A DNA stretch of 34,971 nucleotides. Origin: Bacteroides sp. (lineage in GTDB: Bacteria > Bacteroidota > Bacteroidia > Bacteroidales > Bacteroidaceae). Positions 1-7,661 of this stretch are shown here, piece after piece. A model generated the notes under the pieces. The model saw nothing but the letters and a program-made list of their open reading frames with translations. It had not been told where the DNA came from and made no database searches. Both the position numbers and the translations under genes were made by a program. How positions within the stretch are numbered: the first letter of the stretch is position 1; the number at the start of each line of letters is the position of its first letter. The stretch spans positions 1-34,971 of the forward strand of contig SUXX01000024.1 in NCBI GenBank assembly GCA_015060735.1. The letters run 5' to 3'.

Positions 1-433
1 GTGATGGTAAGGCCGAAGGTACTCCACTCAGCACCATCTTGTTACCATCCTTTTCCTTCATTTTGATTTGCTCCCAGTTCTCAACCACCTTGTCAGCAGT
101 ATCGGCTTTCACCTCGCCAAACACATGAGGATGACGGAAAATCAACTTCTCACAAAGGCGGTCACACACATCTTTCATATCAAAATCGCCAGTTTCGCTA
201 GCAATTTTTGCATAAAAAGCCACGTGAAGCAACACATCCCCCAACTCCTTGCAGATGTCCTTCTTGTCATCCTTCATCAGGGCATCACAAAGCTCGTAGG
301 TCTCTTCTATCGTATTCGGTCGCAAGCTCTCGTTCGTCTGCTTGCGATCCCATGGACACTTTTCACGAAGTTCGTCCAATATATCCAGGAAGCGTCCAAA
401 CGCCTCCATCTGTTCTTTTCTTGTATGCATCAT
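1..433 (-). CDS. mazG: MazG nucleoside triphosphate pyrophosphohydrolase (3' end cut by window edge)
   Basis: Only the first 144 codons are inside the window; the family is usually about 260 residues, so a little over half is visible. MazG hydrolyses (d)NTPs to the monophosphate and pyrophosphate in the cytoplasm, limiting damaged nucleotides and in some bacteria ppGpp. The family signature is plain: CPWDRKQT near residue 30, EETYEL followed by ELGDVLLHV (the EExxE...ExxD metal-binding pattern), and the FRHPHVFG motif. Two ATG codons lie in tandem at 433 and 430; the upstream one is chosen, and either would work. A TAACTTTG box lies about 24 bases upstream. The gene diverges from the HEPN/MNT pair across a short intergenic region. 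Confidence 0.93.
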   Translation of the reverse strand, partial: MMHTRKEQMEAFGRFLDILDELREKCPWDRKQTNESLRPNTIEETYELCDALMKDDKKDICKELGDVLLHVAFYAKIASETGDFDMKDVCDRLCEKLIFRHPHVFGEVKADTADKVVENWEQIKMKEKDGNKMVLSGVPSALPS

Positions 434-456
434 TCTTTTCTATAACATTCAATTCA

Positions 457-464
457 CAAAGTTA
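457..464 (-). promoter_or_regulatory. Candidate sigma-ABfr -7 box for mazG
   Basis: TAACTTTG on the minus strand matches the Bacteroidetes TAnnTTTG -7 consensus and would place the transcript start about 15-20 bases before the mazG ATG. I see no TTTG box at the ideal distance, so this rests on one element only. Confidence 0.45.
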
Positions 465-507
465 GGAAACTTTTTTAGAAAAGAGAAAGCCAAAAGGTAA
501 AAGAATC

Positions 508-539
508 TTTGATTGTTTTATCAGATTATTCTATCTTTG
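508..539 (+). promoter_or_regulatory. Sigma-ABfr promoter for the HEPN/MNT pair
   Basis: TTTG at 508-511 and TATCTTTG at 532-539 are separated by 20 bases, matching the Bacteroidetes consensus. Initiation near 546 gives a leader of only about 14 bases before the ATG at 560. This also argues against the longer in-frame reading that begins with TTG at 509, since that start lies inside the promoter. Confidence 0.7.
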
Positions 540-559
540 TATCAATCAAGATTCAGTAT

Positions 560-1000
560 ATGAAACAACCGAACATCCGTTGGCAACAGCGTTTCTCCAA
601 TTATCGTAAGGCTTTGATAAAGTTGAATCAAGCCGTTGAGCTTCTTTCCACCCAAATAGAACGTGAAGAAATGGTAGATGAACTCTTGCAAGAAGGACTT
701 ATCCAACGTTTCGAATACACGCACGAACTAGCTTGGAAAGTCATGAAGGATTATGCTGAATACCAAGGTTACACCGATGTGCGCGGTTCTCGGGATGCCA
801 TTCGCAAAGCTTTGGAAATGGGCTTGATAGATGACAAGCATTGGATGGATACTATCGAGGACCGTAACTTGACGGTACATAATTACGACAACGAGATTGC
901 TACGGAAATATACCATAACATCATGAACGTATATGCCCCCCTGTTTGTTGTCTTTGAGCAAAAGATGCAATCCTTATTCGAACCCACTTTATTTAATTGA
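560..1000 (+). CDS. HEPN-fold nucleotidyltransferase substrate-binding protein (HI0074 / HepT-like, putative toxin)
   Basis: A 146-residue all-helical protein of the HI0074 (NTase_sub_bind) family, a branch of the HEPN superfamily. Family features include the N-terminal WQQRFSNYRKAL, FEYTHELAWKVMKDY and RDAIRKAL. It carries R102-NLTV-H107-N-Y109, an exact RX4HXY motif; in characterised HepT toxins the Arg and His are the RNase residues and the Tyr is the residue AMPylated by the partner. The start at 560 was preferred over a TTG at 509 because the promoter overlaps the latter. Its stop is four bases before the nucleotidyltransferase start, so the two are almost certainly co-transcribed. Family membership is clear; toxin activity is inference, since HI0074-type proteins have also been described simply as substrate-binding partners. 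Confidence 0.9.
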   Translation: MKQPNIRWQQRFSNYRKALIKLNQAVELLSTQIEREEMVDELLQEGLIQRFEYTHELAWKVMKDYAEYQGYTDVRGSRDAIRKALEMGLIDDKHWMDTIEDRNLTVHNYDNEIATEIYHNIMNVYAPLFVVFEQKMQSLFEPTLFN

Positions 1001-1004
1001 AGAT

Positions 1005-1331
1005 ATGTACGGAATGACTGATGAAGAATTGAATCTATTGCATACTCTGTTTGCCCATCAAAAAGAAATAGAGCAAGTCATTCTATATGGTTCCCGTGCT
1101 AAAGGAACCCACAAACCTTTCTCCGATGTAGACATAACACTGCTTGGTTATGGCTTGACCCGTCGCCATTTGAATCAGCTTTCTGCAGAAATTGATGAAT
1201 CCTCTTTACCCTATCAATTCGATATATCCATTTTTTCCAAGCTTACCACCCCCGCCTTGGTTGAACAGATTGAAGAAACGGGAGTGGTGCTATATCAGCG
1301 AGAAGAGAATGCTTTTGTTGCAGAAGCGTAA
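1005..1331 (+). CDS. Minimal nucleotidyltransferase (HI0073 / MntA-like, putative antitoxin)
   Basis: A 108-residue single-domain MNT-type nucleotidyltransferase. G29-S30 followed after ten residues by D41-V-D43 gives the GSX10DXD signature that binds metal and nucleotide; LYGSRAKG and SDVDITLL are typical. In the HepT/MntA (type VII) toxin-antitoxin pairs the MNT protein transfers AMP to a Tyr of the HEPN partner and silences it; the upstream gene carries the matching RX4HXY motif. An ATG at 1014 is an alternative start. Gene order (HEPN then MNT, 4-base gap) fits the described modules. Whether this pair is a toxin-antitoxin system or a housekeeping nucleotidyltransferase/substrate-binding pair cannot be decided from sequence. 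Confidence 0.9.
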   Translation: MYGMTDEELNLLHTLFAHQKEIEQVILYGSRAKGTHKPFSDVDITLLGYGLTRRHLNQLSAEIDESSLPYQFDISIFSKLTTPALVEQIEETGVVLYQREENAFVAEA

Positions 1332-1345
1332 TTTTTCTCTAAAGA

Positions 1346-1399
1346 CCAAGGTGTAGTCAGAAAAGTACTGACTCTACTGACTCACTGACTACACCTTGG
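1346..1399. terminator. Large inverted repeat between convergent genes, likely bidirectional terminator
   Basis: CCAAGGTGTAGTCAG (1346-1360) is perfectly complementary to CTGACTACACCTTGG (1385-1399), a 15-bp stem. The 24-base loop is unusual: together with the start of the right arm it holds three copies of ACTGACT (1367-1373, 1376-1382, 1384-1390), giving alternative pairings for the left arm. It sits between the ends of two convergent genes, which suggests termination. No long T-run follows on either strand. Confidence 0.55.
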
Positions 1400-1404
1400 G
1401 TAGC

Positions 1405-3741
1405 TTATGGTTTCTTACGTGCAGATCGGACTTTCAATGCCGAAGTTCGGTTTGTTGTACTTACACTACCCGAGGCATTGAATGAGTATGCATTTGGATT
1501 TGTACTTGACGTAGATGTCCAATAGGAACCTGACAAAGATTCATCATTATTATTCGGATCACTATCGCAAGCTGTTTGTATCAACGAACTAATTTCACCG
1601 GACGAAGGTAGGAACCATTGAATGCCATCCTCAGTAAGAGACAACTCATTAACTGAAGTAGTCTCAGTAAAGCTTTGTCCATTTACAATTCTGGTCGTAT
1701 TTGTTATTTTAGTAGTCAAATTACACTTATTTCTCATGATCGCATGATAAGCAGCCGTTTCAGGAATCGTTGTCTCGTCAGCAGATGAAGTCTCAGTACC
1801 TTTCTTAAGCCCATTGTTTATCAACCAAGTTTCGGCATCGCTGGTTGTAGCATTGCCACCATAACTCAAAATTGCAAGAGTATTGGACAGCCCATCAGCA
1901 CCTGTAGAAATGTTATTCAACTTTCCATAATCAAGTTTGACACTCCAACCATCATCGGCCGAACCCGCCATTGTGACAAAACCAGTAGATTGATTGGTTG
2001 GTGTATTATAGTAGGTATTATAAAATGTAGTATAGGCCTCACTTCTTGCAGCTTCTTTATCACCAATCACATTATTATATAAAATACGACAAAGCCAACC
2101 CCATAATAAACTAGTTCTATTTTCTTTAATCCATTCCCAATATCTCTGATAATCCCCCCAATCCACGTCATCGATCGCAGGATAAGTATATGTCACCGTA
2201 CGTGTAGAGGCAAACCCCCACCTATACCCGTTCTCATCCTCCTCTATACGTTCAAAGGCCAAATTATTATTCCACAGAGGATAATACTGCTTCATCTCGA
2301 CAGAAGACACTTCTTTATCGCCCGTCTTAAGTGATAGAGTAGCTGCACGGGTTCCAGTGCCAGTCCCGGTATTTTCTTTTAAATAAACCAAGACCACCTG
2401 ATTACCGGAAGAACTTATGCTATTGGACAAGCCATAGTCTACTGTCTGTGTAGTATTTTCCGTCTGACTACCACTGCTATTATAAGAAATATTCTGAGTT
2501 ATCACCTTATGATTTTCAAACCAATAATCGTTATAAGCTTGATAATCCGCATTGGTTTCGTAATCGGCAGGCATCAGTCGGAATTTCGCCCAATCCTGAT
2601 TACTGCTTAATGTCCATTCTTTATTGGTATAATCGTTTTTTATGTGAATCACCCGCATATCGTAGTGACAATCGGCTATGGGCACTTCCTCTTCCTCTAT
2701 ATACAATTCATAATAAGGAGAAATGTTTATCAAATAATTGGTGGTAGTAGCTTTTGCCCATTCAATGCCAGCCAAAGAACAAGAAAGATTTTCTGTTTTA
2801 CCGGATAGAGTATGTGTAAAACTTACAATCATCTCTGCATCGACAGGCAAAGTCTGCGGAATCATCATAAAGGTAGCATTGGCATCATTTATCAGCGGAT
2901 TTCCTGTTTCAGCTCCAGTGGTTGGATAATTGGTCGAAGTTCCCACAAAGTCAACAACAAAGTCAGCTTTCGAGTTCCCATTTACACTCCATGCATCGCT
3001 TGCAAGAGTGTATGTCCCTTTGTTATAGATATTCTTGAATGTAATGGACTGGATGCTTCCCTGTGGAATGGTTCCCACCTTGACATTCACAGCAGAACAG
3101 AGGTGCTTGAAGGTAAGGGGAACATTGAGATAATAATCTCCGGCATACTCCTGTGTAGTAGCCAACATGAGGTCTGCCTGATTCACCGCTGCATCTGGAA
3201 GTTCGTAAGTAAAGGAAACAGGCATGGCTGAGCTTGCATCTTGATTAACCGTCAATCCTTGCGGATGATAAGGGGCAAGTGCCATGAATTGGAGGGTATA
3301 TACATTGCCCGGCCAATAATAGGCAGCATCCGATGTACAGTTACCCGTCGAGGCATCACGAGCAATTCTCCAATCCTTGATAAACGATGTTGCTGTGTTA
3401 TTCCTTGTTCTCGAAGCATAGACGGCAAAAGAAGTCAAGTTATTTCCGTCCAGCACAGCTCCCCGCGACCTAGGAGTATTGGAGATACCGTCCTGGCTAT
3501 ACACATTCACGGCAAGCGTATCAACCGAAGTACCCGAACGCATGACCATAGTGTTTCTATATGTGCCAACGTTGGAAGATGCCGCACGCGATGGGTTGCT
3601 GTCTTGTATCTGTTCCGTTTGAAAACGGATAGCTTCTCCTGCCTGCACAAGAGGAGCGTCAATCTCCTCCTTCTGACAGGATAAAAACAGAGTTACCATA
3701 AGCAACCATACAACGTTACGTATTTCCAATCGTCTTTTCAT
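1405..3741 (-). CDS. Fimbrillin-family lipoprotein with BACON-like middle and FISUMP-like C-terminus (probable pilus tip/adhesin)
   Basis: A 778-residue exported lipoprotein: the N-terminal hydrophobic segment ends in the lipobox LFLSC. Residues about 50-340 look like a fimbrillin (Mfa-like) module, including FKHLCSAVNVKVG, the usual fimbrillin FKH-L motif. Residues about 355-490 resemble a BACON/Ig-like domain, with WTLSSNQDWAKF and a terminal EMKQYYPLW. The last 90 residues (WFLPSSGEISSLI, SGSYWTSTSS, ALKVRSARK) resemble the DUF1566/FISUMP C-type-lectin-like module found in Bacteroidetes surface proteins. It is the last gene of the pilus operon, the usual place for a minor or tip subunit, and is twice the length of the fimbrillin upstream. 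Tip role is inference; I cannot name a characterised orthologue. Confidence 0.8.
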   Translation of the reverse strand: MKRRLEIRNVVWLLMVTLFLSCQKEEIDAPLVQAGEAIRFQTEQIQDSNPSRAASSNVGTYRNTMVMRSGTSVDTLAVNVYSQDGISNTPRSRGAVLDGNNLTSFAVYASRTRNNTATSFIKDWRIARDASTGNCTSDAAYYWPGNVYTLQFMALAPYHPQGLTVNQDASSAMPVSFTYELPDAAVNQADLMLATTQEYAGDYYLNVPLTFKHLCSAVNVKVGTIPQGSIQSITFKNIYNKGTYTLASDAWSVNGNSKADFVVDFVGTSTNYPTTGAETGNPLINDANATFMMIPQTLPVDAEMIVSFTHTLSGKTENLSCSLAGIEWAKATTTNYLINISPYYELYIEEEEVPIADCHYDMRVIHIKNDYTNKEWTLSSNQDWAKFRLMPADYETNADYQAYNDYWFENHKVITQNISYNSSGSQTENTTQTVDYGLSNSISSSGNQVVLVYLKENTGTGTGTRAATLSLKTGDKEVSSVEMKQYYPLWNNNLAFERIEEDENGYRWGFASTRTVTYTYPAIDDVDWGDYQRYWEWIKENRTSLLWGWLCRILYNNVIGDKEAARSEAYTTFYNTYYNTPTNQSTGFVTMAGSADDGWSVKLDYGKLNNISTGADGLSNTLAILSYGGNATTSDAETWLINNGLKKGTETSSADETTIPETAAYHAIMRNKCNLTTKITNTTRIVNGQSFTETTSVNELSLTEDGIQWFLPSSGEISSLIQTACDSDPNNNDESLSGSYWTSTSSTNPNAYSFNASGSVSTTNRTSALKVRSARKKP

Positions 3742-3793
3742 ATAAGTTCTCTATTTATTTACATTCAAATAATTACGATATTAACTACCTTCA

Positions 3794-4378
3794 TTAGTTA
3801 TCTGTAGGATTAGTAGGATTCATCGGCGTAGTAACAGCCGGATGGTCTGTTGTATCCAGTCATCCACAGAGGAAACTCTGAAAGTTATACAATGCGTGTT
3901 ACCACTTATGTCTGCAGTATATCTATACTATATACCAGGGGTAGCCAAGGACCGATTGAAGTTCCTGTGGATAAAGATGCAGTGTAACGACCCGTATTTA
4001 TATAACGATATTCATATAAAGGATTTCCATTGTCATCCACTTCCAGGATTATTCGTTGAGTAAAAGGAATCTTCCGATTTGGTAACGACCCATGGGTACA
4101 TTGGTTAGTATAGAATCCCAACTCCATACAATTATAATTGGTCAGATAAACCATATTTGAGGAACTGGATTTACCTACAAATTCCAATAGTGTTAATGTA
4201 TGCAAAAAATTCTGTTGGACAACCTCACCGACATCGGGATAACCAATGACAGGTTGATGCTACATTTACGTATGACAACATCGTCTGAAAATACCTTTAC
4301 TCCATTTCCATAACTACCCCAAACTGAAAATTAATTTAGACCTGATTCGCCATTAATAAAAGTTCTAGTAGGAACAAT
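3794..4378 (-). pseudogene. Decayed fimbrillin remnant (multiple frameshifts)
   Basis: No intact reading frame exists, but consecutive minus-strand fragments in different frames read as one protein. They run WGSYGNGVKVFSDDVVIRK (about 4310-4255), GYPDVGEVVQQNFLHTLTLL onward (about 4245-3945), LATPGI and YSIDILQT (about 3945-3906), GNTHCITFRVSSVDDW (about 3904-3850), and DHPAVTTPMNPTNPTDN ending in TAA at 3794. An in-frame TAA interrupts the first part, and at least three frame changes are needed. Position, length of the surviving C-terminal part and the VSSVDDW-type ending suggest a pilus subunit gene between the fimbrillin and the tip-like gene. The N-terminal half is missing, so the upstream boundary is approximate. 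Confidence 0.7.
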
Positions 4379-4420
4379 AAATTCAGTGTCGAAGTCTTGA
4401 TAGACTTCAGCACTGAATTT
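4379..4420 (-). terminator. Hairpin downstream of the fimbrillin gene
   Basis: A 19-base inverted repeat (4379-4397 against 4402-4420) with two mismatches and a 4-base loop lies 67 bases past the fimbrillin stop on the minus strand. It is followed by TATTG rather than a real T-run. It could end or attenuate transcription so that the fimbrillin is made in excess over the downstream gene. Alternatively it is decayed coding sequence of the pseudogene. Confidence 0.4.
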
Positions 4421-4486
4421 TCGGATATATTATTGCAGCATGAAGCAAACAGAATTAATAAACCTATATATTTTTATACACATCGT

Positions 4487-5650
4487 TTATTCTGAAATAT
4501 CTTTGTCATCTTCAATATCATCAGTCCATTTTGAAGCATCAGCAGTAAATCGGATGACATGAGTTGTAGGATTGAGTTCCGCTGTATAACGATAAACAAA
4601 TCCCGGTTGCCAGATGTTATACTCTCCATGTTGCAATGTCAAATCAACATCATCATAAGTTTTTGTGTCTCTTTTTGTCCAAACAGGATCCTGCGAAGTT
4701 CCAGTATTTTCAAATGTCGATATTGTTATATCTACTTTATACTCATTCCCTTGAGGGATGACATAACAAGCATCTTCTACAGGAATATTAACAAAAATTT
4801 CCCTACCATTTTCAAAAAAACTATAAGATTCTGTTGCAGAACTAGCACTAATAAACTGTGATTTCCAATCAATATAAGTCGTATAATCAGGATGATAATA
4901 AACATTGCAAGTTGCTGTTTTAGTCGCATTTAATACTATTTCATCAACCTGCATTTTATAATTGGTAGTTGCTTCAAGCGAACTATAGTCAAATTTAAAG
5001 CAAACTTTAGCAAGCAAATGCTTAAAAGTTAAATTAACGTCTCTTACATCTCCTAAATCACGTTGAGATGAGACAGCAGCCATCAAATCAACCTGATTGC
5101 TAGCTTGATAATTAGTAAAAGTTAACCCCCAAGTATTGCTAACAGGCGTTACTGGTCCAACTACCGGTACAGTAGGAGTTATATCCATAGCATCATAAAA
5201 AGTCACCCCAGGATTTAAAGATTGATTCCCTGCAGAATAAGCAGCAAAACGATATAGTTTATCTGTTTCCCAAGCATGCAACTTAGAATTATCATTAATT
5301 TGATCACCTTCATAAGACCATGGTCCTTTTTCGGGGGTTAATAGGGGGTTACTCATCTCATCTACATATGTAATTGTTCTAGAAACGTTTTCAGGCTGTT
5401 CATCAAAAACTTGCGTTCCTACTAGAGCAGGAGAAGGAGGCTGAGACACACTATAATTAGTAGTTTTTGTAGCATATACCCAAAAATGGGTAAAATAATT
5501 ATCTGCGACATCACTTGTAGCTCTTGTCGGTTTATCCACAAACGATTCAAACCCAATCACTCTGCTTTCCGGAATTTCCAGCACTTCATTTTCCGTACAA
5601 CTTGTCAAGGCTGCTACAGCCACTCCAAGTAACCATACTTTCTTTTTCAT
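4487..5650 (-). CDS. Fimbrillin family lipoprotein (pilus subunit)
   Basis: A 387-residue protein with a lipoprotein signal peptide (GVAVAALTSC) and the Mfa-like/fimbrillin pattern: PTRAT shortly after the lipidation site, a FTHFWVYA strand, LTFKHLLAKVCFKF in the middle, and a C-terminal YRYTAELNPTTHVIRFTADASKW. Fimbrillins are exported as lipoproteins, cleaved at the surface and polymerised by strand exchange into type V pili. The gene follows DUF3575 and DUF5119 genes on the same strand and precedes a decayed subunit gene and a tip-like gene, so it is probably the main shaft or anchor subunit. AT content is higher than in the flanking barrel and lipoprotein genes, as is common for variable surface genes. 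Confidence 0.88.
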   Translation of the reverse strand: MKKKVWLLGVAVAALTSCTENEVLEIPESRVIGFESFVDKPTRATSDVADNYFTHFWVYATKTTNYSVSQPPSPALVGTQVFDEQPENVSRTITYVDEMSNPLLTPEKGPWSYEGDQINDNSKLHAWETDKLYRFAAYSAGNQSLNPGVTFYDAMDITPTVPVVGPVTPVSNTWGLTFTNYQASNQVDLMAAVSSQRDLGDVRDVNLTFKHLLAKVCFKFDYSSLEATTNYKMQVDEIVLNATKTATCNVYYHPDYTTYIDWKSQFISASSATESYSFFENGREIFVNIPVEDACYVIPQGNEYKVDITISTFENTGTSQDPVWTKRDTKTYDDVDLTLQHGEYNIWQPGFVYRYTAELNPTTHVIRFTADASKWTDDIEDDKDISE

Positions 5651-5712
5651 AATTGTAGTATTTTATTAGTTAAACTTATATTTATTTTTTTCTTTACTTT
5701 TCCTTATGTTCT

Positions 5713-5812
5713 CAGATCCTTCACTTCGTTCAGGATGACACGAGAGAGAAAGCCTATGTATACAGATCCTTCGCTTCGCTCAGGGTGACACGAGGAGATT
5801 GAGAATGACACG
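5713..5812. repeat. Dispersed palindromic element, tandem half-copies
   Basis: Two 32-base copies, 5713-5744 and 5763-5794, read CAGATCCTTCaCTTCGtTCA... and differ at only a few bases, spaced exactly 50 bases. A third partial copy, GAGAATGACACG, is at 5801-5812 and abuts the end of the DUF5119 gene. They match the right arm of the elements at 12077, 26741 and 30937. Here only right arms are present, so no large hairpin forms. Confidence 0.8.
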
Positions 5813-5816
5813 CCCT

Positions 5817-6833
5817 CTACAAGGGTAAAGGGATGTCGATGGCATCACCCCAATCGCTTACCCCTACATCGAAACCTCCACCGCCTCCGGTGGGTGGGTC
5901 TATCTCGATTCCTCTTACCACAATCACCCCACCGTGCGGCTGCTTCTCTATCTGGTCGGTCACGTCGAAGTCGAACTGCTGGATGCTGCCATCTTTCAGG
6001 CGAACTTCAAGGTTCAAGCCATAGGCCTGCGGATTACGCGAATAGTTGGGATTCGGATAATCCGGTACTCCGAACGACTTGACCAAGGCTTGTGCCCCGA
6101 AGTCGGTCACCGTAGCGTCGAACAACACCGTAGCCTCTTCTTTCGAGGTACGTCCGTTACCCAGGTTCACCCCTTTCGCCATACCGGCCAAGGCTCCGCG
6201 TGCCAAGGCTACATATTCGGCTCCTTTGTCTATCTCGTATCGCACCAGGTAGGTAAACACCAACGGGTGCAGATGCACGCTCATCGTATCGGGCTTCGTC
6301 GATTTCCGCACATAGATGGAATCGATATAGGCTCCAAACAACATGTCGGGCGGGTTAACCGTCGACTCATCCGTCTCGGCCTTCCCACCTAAATAAGGAC
6401 TTCCCAAATAGGTGGCACGCGATACCCCACGGGTAGTGGCATAGGCCGAAGAAAACGAGTTCATCCCTTCGTATACAATGTACTCGGTATCGTTGTTATG
6501 AAACAGCACATCGTAGTGTCCTTCATCGGTAAAGTGGATGGTAGCCCCTTTCTCGTCGATGTTACGGACTATTTCCGACTGGTCGTCTTCATTATAAATA
6601 TGTACACGCACGCCTGTGGGTTCCTTTGGACGGATGGAGTCGTAAGGCACACCAAAATCTTCGTTCCAATATTGCTCCCAATCGATGTGGCTCTCCATGT
6701 TGTACTCCCACTCGATGTCGTACGACAAGGAAAGCAGGTATTCTACACGCTCGGTATGGTTTTCGTGATCGTAGCAAAGCTCCTTGCGACATCCGCATAA
6801 TAATACGAGACTTATCAGAGCCAACCATCTCAT
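5817..6833 (-). CDS. DUF5119 domain lipoprotein of the pilus operon
   Basis: A 338-residue protein starting at 6833, where ATG overlaps the TGA of the upstream gene as ATGA; a longer reading to 6872 would run 40 bases into that gene and is rejected. The signal peptide MRWLALISLVLLCGC has a lipobox with lipidation at its terminal Cys. The body resembles DUF5119 proteins, which occur in Bacteroidales fimbrillin loci; a GVRVHIYN strand and a Gly-rich stretch (PTGGGGG) before the C-terminal VSDWGDAIDIPLPL are visible. That ending resembles terminal strands of fimbrillins, so it may be a pilus accessory or anchor subunit. The molecular function is not established. Confidence 0.8.
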   Translation of the reverse strand: MRWLALISLVLLCGCRKELCYDHENHTERVEYLLSLSYDIEWEYNMESHIDWEQYWNEDFGVPYDSIRPKEPTGVRVHIYNEDDQSEIVRNIDEKGATIHFTDEGHYDVLFHNNDTEYIVYEGMNSFSSAYATTRGVSRATYLGSPYLGGKAETDESTVNPPDMLFGAYIDSIYVRKSTKPDTMSVHLHPLVFTYLVRYEIDKGAEYVALARGALAGMAKGVNLGNGRTSKEEATVLFDATVTDFGAQALVKSFGVPDYPNPNYSRNPQAYGLNLEVRLKDGSIQQFDFDVTDQIEKQPHGGVIVVRGIEIDPPTGGGGGFDVGVSDWGDAIDIPLPL

Positions 6834-7486
6834 CGGATTCCTCCTTTCGCCAACTGCCGATCCAAATGCCACACCAACGACAAACGGGCCTTCACCGGAC
6901 CTACATAGCCGGTACGGCTCTTTTGCTGATACACATAATGGCCTTCGATGGGAAGGTATTCTTCGTATTCGGTATTCAAATAGCCCACCCCAATGCCGGC
7001 ATCGAGTGACAAAAAGCGACCAATGGGAAACATATAGCCATAACTCAGGCCGGCCATCATGTACTCTCCCTTGTAGCCTTTCTTTCCGTTTTCCAAATCA
7101 TAATGACCGGCACCGACTAAGGCTCCAAAGTAATGGCCTTTCCAATACTTTTGAGGGTTCAGCCAATAACGGACTTCCGGACTCAGCTGGACTAGTTGAT
7201 AATACTTATGCTTGCTTTTATTACTCCACCAGGCAATGGCAAAGTCTACATGAGCCGACCAATGAGGATTGAAACGGTATTCGGCTTCTACAGAGGGAGA
7301 TAGGAGTACATCGTAGAGAAGATTGGTCTTCAAAATCCATGCTTCATGTTTAGGAAACGGGAATAATATGCCCATAGAGTCTTCAGCTTTCCAACGGGAA
7401 GAGACCCCTACCGAATCCGGTGTTACCTGTGCATACGCAGACAGCACACAGAGCATTACCCCCATGAACAATAAGACGTTCCTCAT
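6830..7486 (-). CDS. DUF3575 outer-membrane beta-barrel protein
   Basis: A 218-residue protein with a cleavable signal peptide (MRNVLLFMGVMLCVLSAYAQ). ILKTNLLYDVLLSPSVEAEYRF, PEVRYWLN and GHYFGALVGAGHYD are hallmarks of the DUF3575 family; alternating aromatic and polar residues suggest an eight-strand-type barrel in the outer membrane. It is the first gene of the pilus operon and is translationally coupled to the DUF5119 gene by a 4-base overlap. DUF3575 genes commonly precede fimbrillin genes in Bacteroidales; a role in subunit export or anchoring is inferred from that association only. A good promoter lies about 45 bases upstream. Confidence 0.88.
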   Translation of the reverse strand: MRNVLLFMGVMLCVLSAYAQVTPDSVGVSSRWKAEDSMGILFPFPKHEAWILKTNLLYDVLLSPSVEAEYRFNPHWSAHVDFAIAWWSNKSKHKYYQLVQLSPEVRYWLNPQKYWKGHYFGALVGAGHYDLENGKKGYKGEYMMAGLSYGYMFPIGRFLSLDAGIGVGYLNTEYEEYLPIEGHYVYQQKSRTGYVGPVKARLSLVWHLDRQLAKGGIR

Positions 7487-7531
7487 CTCTCAAAATTGAA
7501 GCAATAGTTAGTTACATATAAGTTCTGAAAA

Positions 7532-7562
7532 CAAAATTAACAAAATATTGTATGCTTTCAAA
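7532..7562 (-). promoter_or_regulatory. Sigma-ABfr promoter of the pilus operon
   Basis: On the minus strand, TTTG (7559-7562) and TAATTTTG (7532-7539) are separated by 19 bases, a full match to the consensus. Predicted initiation near 7525 leaves a leader of about 40 bases before the DUF3575 ATG. Confidence 0.7.
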
Positions 7563-7661
7563 TAAGAAGTCACGCTTTACCCTCCCCATTAGCATATTTT
7601 AACAATCAAGTAGCAACCAAACTTTTTAAGAACTTCATGAATTTCTACAAACAAGTGCTTT

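Noticed and set aside
933-1004. N-terminal extension of the nucleotidyltransferase
   Set aside because: It would overlap the end of the HEPN gene and start with a non-ATG codon; ATG at 1005 fits family length.
3842-4063. A 73-codon plus-strand frame in the pseudogene region
   Set aside because: The minus-strand fragments give a coherent fimbrillin-like ending across the same bases; the plus frame has no features.
6834-6872. Longer start for the DUF5119 lipoprotein
   Set aside because: It would put 13 charged residues before the lipoprotein signal and overlap the upstream gene by about 40 bases; the start at 6833 gives a normal signal peptide.
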